Below are positions 57,417-64,000 of a DNA stretch of 64,000 bases, in pieces. The notes under the pieces were generated by a model. It did no database searches and was not told where the DNA came from. It saw only the letters and a program-made list of their open reading frames with translations. The stretch spans positions 3,658,001 to 3,722,000 of the forward strand of contig JABELC010000003.1 in NCBI GenBank assembly GCA_028455995.1, written 5' to 3'. How positions within the stretch are numbered: position 1 is the first letter of the stretch; the number at the start of each line of letters is the position of its first letter. The DNA is from Scleromitrula shiraiana (lineage: Eukaryota; Ascomycota; Leotiomycetes; Helotiales; Sclerotiniaceae). A program made the translations under genes and the position numbers.

Positions 57417-60400
57417 TTTATATAATCTTTTATTTTACATCTATAGATGATAATCGCAATTTCTAGATTCGGTCTTACTATTCCAGAAAATATTGTTCCC
57501 CCCCCTTTTCATTTCCAGCTCCTCGTATTTGTATGTGCTACTATAATATAATATCTAGGGCGCGATACACAAATCTGACATGACAAGACAAAAACCTCTC
57601 ATCGCACAACATATTACGTTGTTGCGTTGAAAGTAAATAAGTGCGGGGTAAACTGGAAAGTAAGACCCCCAAGCATTCCCTTTTTTTCTCAGGTCCATAC
57701 ATGCCAGTCCTCGGACATTCAATCCTCTCCACTCCACTCCACTCCAGCCTCAATGTAACTCTCTTCCCTTCTTTTCACTCCTGCGTACAAGCATATTTAC
57801 CACCCTTCCCATTCCATATCATACATATAACCCAGCCGTGCACACAAGAATAATCTACAGTAGTCACAAAACGACCCTTCGTGCATGAGGTAGGTCTAAG
57901 TCTGAGTCTAATTAATCCTTGCATAGCTAGCACGAACACTTTCTTTACGAGCTTTACGAGCCTTACGAGCGAACGGGAAAGGAAACTTAAAACTTACTTC
58001 CTGTCCGATATGTAGATGTACTTCCCATGAGGGGCTTTTATTGGGCTGGCTGATGTATATGTACATGATGTATATCCTTGTACTAGCATAGCATATATTG
58101 ATATTCATATCCGCGATGCATCCCGGATAAGAAATAGATTGGTCCAGGCTGAGGGGAATATCGGTTTGTAGGTACAGTACTCCAGGACTCCCATATTGGA
58201 AATTTAATCGCTTTGCCTACCACTTGATTTGGTGTTTACTCGCTTTCCACTAGCATTTACGTTACATATATCGTCACGTCTGTTGTATAATGATAATTTA
58301 TATGGGTATCTGTATATCTACCACTTTCCCACTTCCATATATGAGTTTCCTTCTGCCTGTATGTATAAACTTAGGCAGGAAGTCAATAAATGATCCGAAG
58401 CCCCGGCGACTCTAATCTTACTGTACCTCAACACCAATCAATCCCTCTGCTCTGTCTCTCCTCACGGGGTACTCGGCTATTCTTATCATCCACTTACCTC
58501 CCCCTCCCCCTACATTCTAGAAACAAAACATATATGTACCGGTATCAAGTACGGAAGGGTGTTGTAATATATGCGCGTAGATCACCGTTACAAGCATGCA
58601 CGTATGTACTATACAAGCAGAAACCGTCAATATTACCCCTCTTATCCAATCATCGAGGGCAGAACTAGTAAATATCACAATTAAACATCGCTTCCTTGTA
58701 CGAATGTGCTTGTGTTGCTGGGGGTTGGATCATTATATCCCGTACACCCTACATACCTACCTACCTACTTCTATCACGCATGTAAGATATTGCATGTGAT
58801 TTGTCTCATTGGACATATACTATCCATAACGCGCAGCAGTGGATTCGGTGGAGAAATGGAATCTCACCGGAGCCTCAACGAGGGAGCGATTATGTATTTA
58901 CCAGGGGAGGAGTTGCGCGATCGTGAGGGATTGTCTCATGGGAGTTGTGATCGGAGGGGTTTTTATGGAAAATGATGATATATTATCATCACGATCTTGT
59001 TAATCTCAAAGTAGATTCGAGATAAGAAGAAGGTTGGTGATCCGAAGATTCCGCTGACGGGGGGTTTAATGCCAAAGGTTAGATCTCCCTGTTCCTTTCG
59101 ACCACCCATTGCCTGTACTTGAGATCATGACCGCTGCTGGTCTGGTCGGCGCTCGCAGATGAAGTATATCGTGTACATACAATGATCGATCGCGATTACA
59201 ATTGCAAAGTACCCCCAGTTCTGATGATTTTGTAACCCCCACGTCGTCTTTTCGATAAATACGCCACTCATGCAGGAAGCGCATGCACGCAAAGCTAACC
59301 CTTACTCCCGGTTTATGCTAGACTATTTGTAGAGATGTGCGAGGGATCTAGTAAGATTCCTGACTACATGCTAGTGCTCTATAGTTGAAGAGAAAATCGA
59401 TGGGATTTTGTTTTCACCGATCGTGATGATGAATTGGATGAGATGGTTAGTTTCGTGGATATCTTCTTGTTATCTTGATGGCCAAGAGTTAATCAATTGT
59501 TTTCTATCTGATCTACACTGGAGAGACGGAGACTTATCTTATTGCTGACGCTGTCGTCGAACGAACATCATCGTCATGCTGTCTATCTTTTGCTTCAGCC
59601 TAACTTGTGATGGGATCAACCACTTTTTGAATGTTAGGATTGCGATCTTCGATCTCTACATCTTCTTTCGAGACTCAAGACGTATTTCCCGTTCGCTCCG
59701 ATCATAGTGAGAATAATATCACCATAATGAGATCGAGTTTCGTTTCCGATGGAATCGTTTTCTGAATGAAACAAGAGTCTCTCTCAAATGCAGAAGGCAC
59801 GCTCTGTTGATCGATAACTGATACCTGTCATATCCTGTAGAATATGTCAAGGCCCCTAGAGCTGGTGAGCTCTAACAAGTTCATGAGCGATAAAATCTTT
59901 TCACGCAATGCTGAATCAAAATAACCATACTCCGGCATTGGGCCAGCATTTGTATCCATGGCGCTGTTTGACGTTTGCGTATTCGTTTAAAGATTGATAT
60001 AGCCCGATGATAGTAGTAATACACCTTCCTTCAATGTTGCCCTAGATATCTAAAATTGCAGCAATGATGTTTACACAAAAACATTCATTAGTGATCATCA
60101 ATTAATGATTCGATCGACAACAAGTTCTCATCACAAAACCATTCGTTATCTGTAACTTGAGAGTACAAAGTCCCACCCATGATTCAGGTCAATATGAAAC
60201 AACAAAACCGAATATTCGTAACAACTCTCGCAAACTTGTCAGACCACTAGCAAATAACTTCCAAGACCGAAGTGGATATGATTAGTAAGTATACTTTGAA
60301 TCATCGTTCATATTATTGCGAAGTGTCAGACGCATGAATGTTTAAAGAATTTGTTGTTTCGAAATACCATTACGTATGATAATAATATAAAATAACAATA

Positions 60401-60730
60401 CTGTGGAAATGATCAGGTTGGTTAGAAACCGAATAGACCAAGTCAATATGATATACTCCAGAATATATCTTGACCCTTTTTAAATGACAAAAATCAATAT
60501 AACCCCAAGCCCATGGTATACCCAACCTATCCTATCCCAGCCACCTTTAAACCGCTTTATTGATTGATCGTAATGATGATGATGATGATGATAAAAATGA
60601 TAATGATAAAAGAAAAGAAAAGAAAAGAAAAGAAAAGAAAAGAAAAGAAAAGAAAAGAAAAGAAAAGAAAAGAAAAGAAAAGAAAAGAAAAGAAAGAAAT
60701 ATAAACTCCATCCACACTTCAAAGATCATC
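57417..60730. other. intergenic region, about 3.3 kb
   Basis: No convincing gene. Several frames of 60-90 codons are of low complexity or overlap on opposite strands. A long AAAAG microsatellite ends next to the 3' end of the following gene. Confidence 0.55.
60607..60698. repeat. 5-bp microsatellite (AAAAG)n
   Basis: About 18 copies, preceded by (GAT)n/(AAT)n units from 60572. Purine-only on one strand, so it may form unusual DNA (triplex-prone mirror repeat) and tends to vary in length. Confidence 0.93.
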
Positions 60731-63166
60731 CTAATACTTCATATCATCCGTAACAATGGGAACTGGTTTGCCAATTTTCATCTTCTTGTCAAAACCTCCC
60801 TCCTCCACATCAAAGTAACTTCCCTGTTTCTCGCTTCTCACGACTGCTCCCTTTCTCGCCAACAACCACTGCACGGCAAAGAGTATACCAGCGCCAGTGA
60901 CAGGTAGCAAAAGCGCCGCACCGATAACAATCCACAACACGATTGGCGCAGCTTGCACCGCGCAGAATGTATAGCCAGCTAAATCTATGAATCCCGAAAA
61001 GAGCACCAGAACTGCGAGGACCATTGTAATGCCCACGATCCAGGTGAATGATTTCTTCAACAGTGCATTGGTTTCGCGGACACGTGCAGGTGTAATGCCG
61101 ACAGCGAAGATGGTAGCTATGAATAGAAGGATGCCGAGGATTTCGTGGGCAGTGACATAAGAGGTTTTGTTTCCGCGGACCACAAATCCAAGGATGAATG
61201 TGATAAGAGCTAGAGGGGGCCCAATTATCCAAACTAGTCGGGGAGTCCATGTTCGGAGGAGTGGTGTGGAAGGGAAGGGAGAAGGACGACCAGAAAGAGT
61301 GGATATGTTGTTGGTGGTGTGGAAGAGGATGACTAGAGGAGCGATAGCGTAGTAGGCGATGAGTGCAAATAGAACTGTGAATTGCGATGTTAGCTTGTAC
61401 ATGAGGATTTGGAGGAAGATAACGTACTATGAAGAACAAGAGCCACCACAGCGGGAATGATGCTATTGCCGTTAATCTTGATATCCATAGTTGCAAGATT
61501 AATGGTATATGTGTTTCCATTACTCTCTATAGTGAATGTTTGGTTGTTGGTAGACTTTGTGTTCATATTTAATAACCCGCTCAGATCCTTGATACTGATG
61601 GTTCCAGTTTCGAAAAGACCAACTCCGATGGATGCGAGACCACCTACTCCCGCACATCCGATCGTATTGATACCCATTTGAAGAATTGGATCAAGAGTGG
61701 TGGCATTGAGTGCGTCAGTGAATGAACTATTTCCGGTAGCACGTCGGTTGATAACTGATATTCTGGATGCTGGTACCACATCTCGTTTGTATATGATACC
61801 TCGTTCCACCATAAGATCGCGTTTAGTGTTTGCGCTTGTCGAGTTTCCGAAAATTACAGAGGGATTTGCAAATACTTGTTTGGCAAGCGTGGTGCCTTGT
61901 GACCCAAGCCCAAGACCAAAGCCTGTGGCGACACCACCGACGGAGTCGTTAAACATAGACATCTGCATAGGAGCTGTTGGGTCTCCAGCTAAGGTATTTC
62001 CAACTCCACTGAGAAGTCCAACAGCGAAACCTTGTGCAACAACCGCGATATTGAGGTTTGAAAGTGCAGAGCTTGCGGACGAAGAGTTTGTAACTGCTTT
62101 ATTAGCACCTGCGGTCATCATTGATGAAGTCAATGAGCTTGCAATTTTGCTGAATGTGCCTCCCTGCAAGAAGCTAGATGTAAGCCCCATAGTTAATTCC
62201 TGTGTAGCGCCCGCAGATCCATTGGGAGTAAGTGGCATGGCAGCTAGACTCTGCAAACCAAGACCAAGAGAGGCTCCAGCCCCAAGACCAGTGCCGGCAC
62301 CAGATGCAATTTGATTGAGAGAACTTCCGAGAATAGTACCACCATTGATTAAATCGGATACGTTAACTGTGCCTGCAGCTTTAGAGAGAAGGCTGGTTGT
62401 GTTGATACTCGAGAGGAGGGAGTTTGAGAGACCATATCCAAGATTTCCTGCTGCCCCATTAATTCCACTGGTATTGAATGATGCGGTATCCATCTTTTGT
62501 GATAAATTCAACCCAGTCGATGCTCCACTACCCAGACCCTGAGCAAGAGCTAGAACAGCTCCATTGATAGTTCCAGCTCCTATCATCATAGTCATTTGGT
62601 TATTCACCATTACAGCCTTGGATGTCGTATCGCTTGTATTGGGATTGATCGCGATAGAGCTAACCAAGCTTTTAGTAAGTCCCGAGCCCAAATTTTGAGC
62701 TACTAGATTTAAGCCCGAAGCGTTCGTAGTTGGCACAGCCATATTCATCATTCCAGCGACGACTCCCATAGCAAGTCCATCGCCCAAATAACCAGCAGGT
62801 ACAACGAGGTCATTTACAAGCCCAGTTGTGTTCCCAGAAAGAAGGCTACCTACCGCCGAAAGGGCGGATCCCACACCGGAGCCGCTTGAACTAGAATCAC
62901 TCCCACCACCAAGAAGGCTTCCCGCGGCGCTTGCCAAGGAGCTTAGTAAACCTCTGTCTTCCAAACCATCATCTACTTGAAATTAGTCCGAGACTAGATA
63001 CGAAATAATTAGGGTTCGACGTACTAGAAAATCTTCGTAACAACGAATGTGGTGTGCTATCGAGAGGCGAAAATACGAAGACAGATATAACTAAAACAAC
63101 AGCAAAAATTGATACCAAACGCCAAACCCGACCATTATTAAAGGAATATACAACGGAAGCCATCAT
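60731..63166 (-). CDS. Gly/Ser/Ala repeat protein with C-terminal five-span membrane domain (777 aa)
   Basis: Exons 63166-63025, 62975-61428 and 61374-60731 encode 777 residues, frame kept. An N-terminal hydrophobic segment (LVSIFAVVLVISVFVF) acts as signal or anchor. From about 55 to 370 comes a Gly/Ser/Ala/Leu-rich part with loosely repeated units of about 40-50 residues, such as NLVAQNLGSGLTKSLVSSI, AVLALAQGLGSGASTGL, GAAGNLGYGLSNSLLSSI and IAVVAQGFAVGLLSGVG. Asn-x-Ser/Thr sequons are frequent, so this part is probably outside the cytosol. A KRDLMVERGIIYKRD stretch has possible Kex2-type dibasic sites. The C-terminal 210 residues have five membrane spans, with a SYVTAHEILGILLFIA span reminiscent of cytochrome b561 topology, but only this one His is placed suitably. 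The tail is charged. I know no named family. Confidence 0.87.
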
Positions 63167-64000
63167 TGAAATCAGTCACCAGGACTTGAGTAGGAAGAAA
63201 ATCAAAATGAGCATAAATTGCGAACGTCAACTTGGCGCGAAGAAAAGGTTATATATCTTGTTATAATCTAAGCTGTCAAAGTGCCAAGTTTGACATATTT
63301 GTCCGACCAAACAATTGACCCATGTTATTTTAGTAATTGAGAACCACTAAACTCTAGGTGGACACCTAAAACCAAAACAACCTGCTGAATTCGTGCGATG
63401 TTATCAAGCGCGAATCATGATGACAACCTAAACCGGGTGAGTTGAATTTCCAGAAAAAGATCCAGGACTATCGAAGTCCGGTACGTGTTCAGGTGAAATT
63501 CAGACAAATGATAATGCAGCAAAGAATAACCAAGTCGTCTGAACTCAACGGATCAATAATATACGAAACTATGCTGAAATTTGGTTTCGAAAAACGATGC
63601 GATAATTGAAGCGAGAATTTCCTCATCAGAATTTGAAGCGAACAATTTCAAACATCATCTCATAGAGAAACAAGAGAGTTAATTGGCTCGTATGAGCTTT
63701 GATTGTGTAATGAAACGACTACATCATAATTACCTGCGCACGGCCTTCTTCTCCTACTACTAGACTTTTGGTCTATATAGTATTCTAAGAATACTACCAC
63801 TCATAATTGAGACGCATCATCGTGTAAAATGATCTAATATGTTTGATTGCTTATTCGTACATTGTATCTCGTTGCTGTTTCTCGACTAACGTCGAGAAAG
63901 GGACAATAAAAACGGTTTCTTCATTCTATTTAACAGACCCTAATGCATTACTTGGGCTTGGTATCATACACTGCAACATTGAAGTTGGGATAAATAAAAG
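63167..64000. other. upstream flank, about 0.8 kb
   Basis: Upstream of the repeat/membrane gene up to the window edge. No supported gene, RNA or repeat. Confidence 0.5.

Noticed and set aside
58390..58975. Three overlapping frames in the 57.4-60.7 kb gap
   Set aside because: Weak starts, no domain, and all in different frames of the same DNA.

Overview
This window is nuclear DNA of a filamentous ascomycete (Pezizomycotina). The evidence is: genes split by short GT-AG introns of about 50-140 bp with CTAAC/CTGAC-like branch sites, Zn2Cys6 and MFS genes, a Gln tRNA and an intron-containing Leu tRNA, AT-rich intergenic DNA full of microsatellites, and no operons. Overall style (low GC, sparse genes) would fit a Leotiomycete such as Botrytis, Sclerotinia or a relative, but that is an inference and not shown.

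Layout. 0-6.4 kb: housekeeping genes, the U5 snRNP GTPase Snu114 (cut only at its extreme N-terminus) and the cytosolic Fe-S assembly factor Cia2. 6.4-10.6 kb: a 4.25 kb gene-free stretch leading into a 904-residue, 8-exon Zn2Cys6 regulator (10.6-13.7 kb). 15-23.4 kb: a compact group with a Cdc1/Ted1-type membrane metallophosphoesterase, a metallo-beta-lactamase-fold protein, a divergently transcribed amidase-signature hydrolase, and a class I methyltransferase. 23.4-27.6 kb: an ORF desert followed by a decayed epoxide-hydrolase-like gene. 28.3-34 kb: a coiled-coil protein divergent from an HSPA12-like Hsp70 ATPase, then a Lys-rich orphan. 34.4-35 kb: the 3' remnant of a sugar transporter. 36-44 kb: repeat-rich DNA around a DHA2-type MFS transporter and a PAP2-type membrane phosphatase. 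45.8-51.1 kb: tRNA-Gln(CTG), an acidic hypothetical protein, tRNA-Leu(CAG), and a GMC oxidoreductase gene that carries a frameshift and an apparent internal deletion. 51.6-57.4 kb: a large membrane glycoprotein candidate, the exon-junction-complex protein Y14, and an F-box-like protein. 60.7-63.2 kb: a 777-residue protein made of Gly/Ser/Ala-rich degenerate repeats followed by a five-span membrane domain.

How the genes work together: Snu114 and Y14 both serve pre-mRNA splicing and its aftermath but lie 50 kb apart, and there is no convincing secondary-metabolite cluster. The most unusual content is gene decay (three broken accessory-metabolism genes, one with several stops that all fit C:G-to-T:A change), the Hsp70-like/coiled-coil divergent pair with a duplicated segment in its shared 5' region, and the repeat-plus-membrane-domain protein. 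I found no CRISPR array, no intact transposon and no rRNA. Exon borders were set by hand from GT/AG sites and reading-frame continuity, without transcript data.
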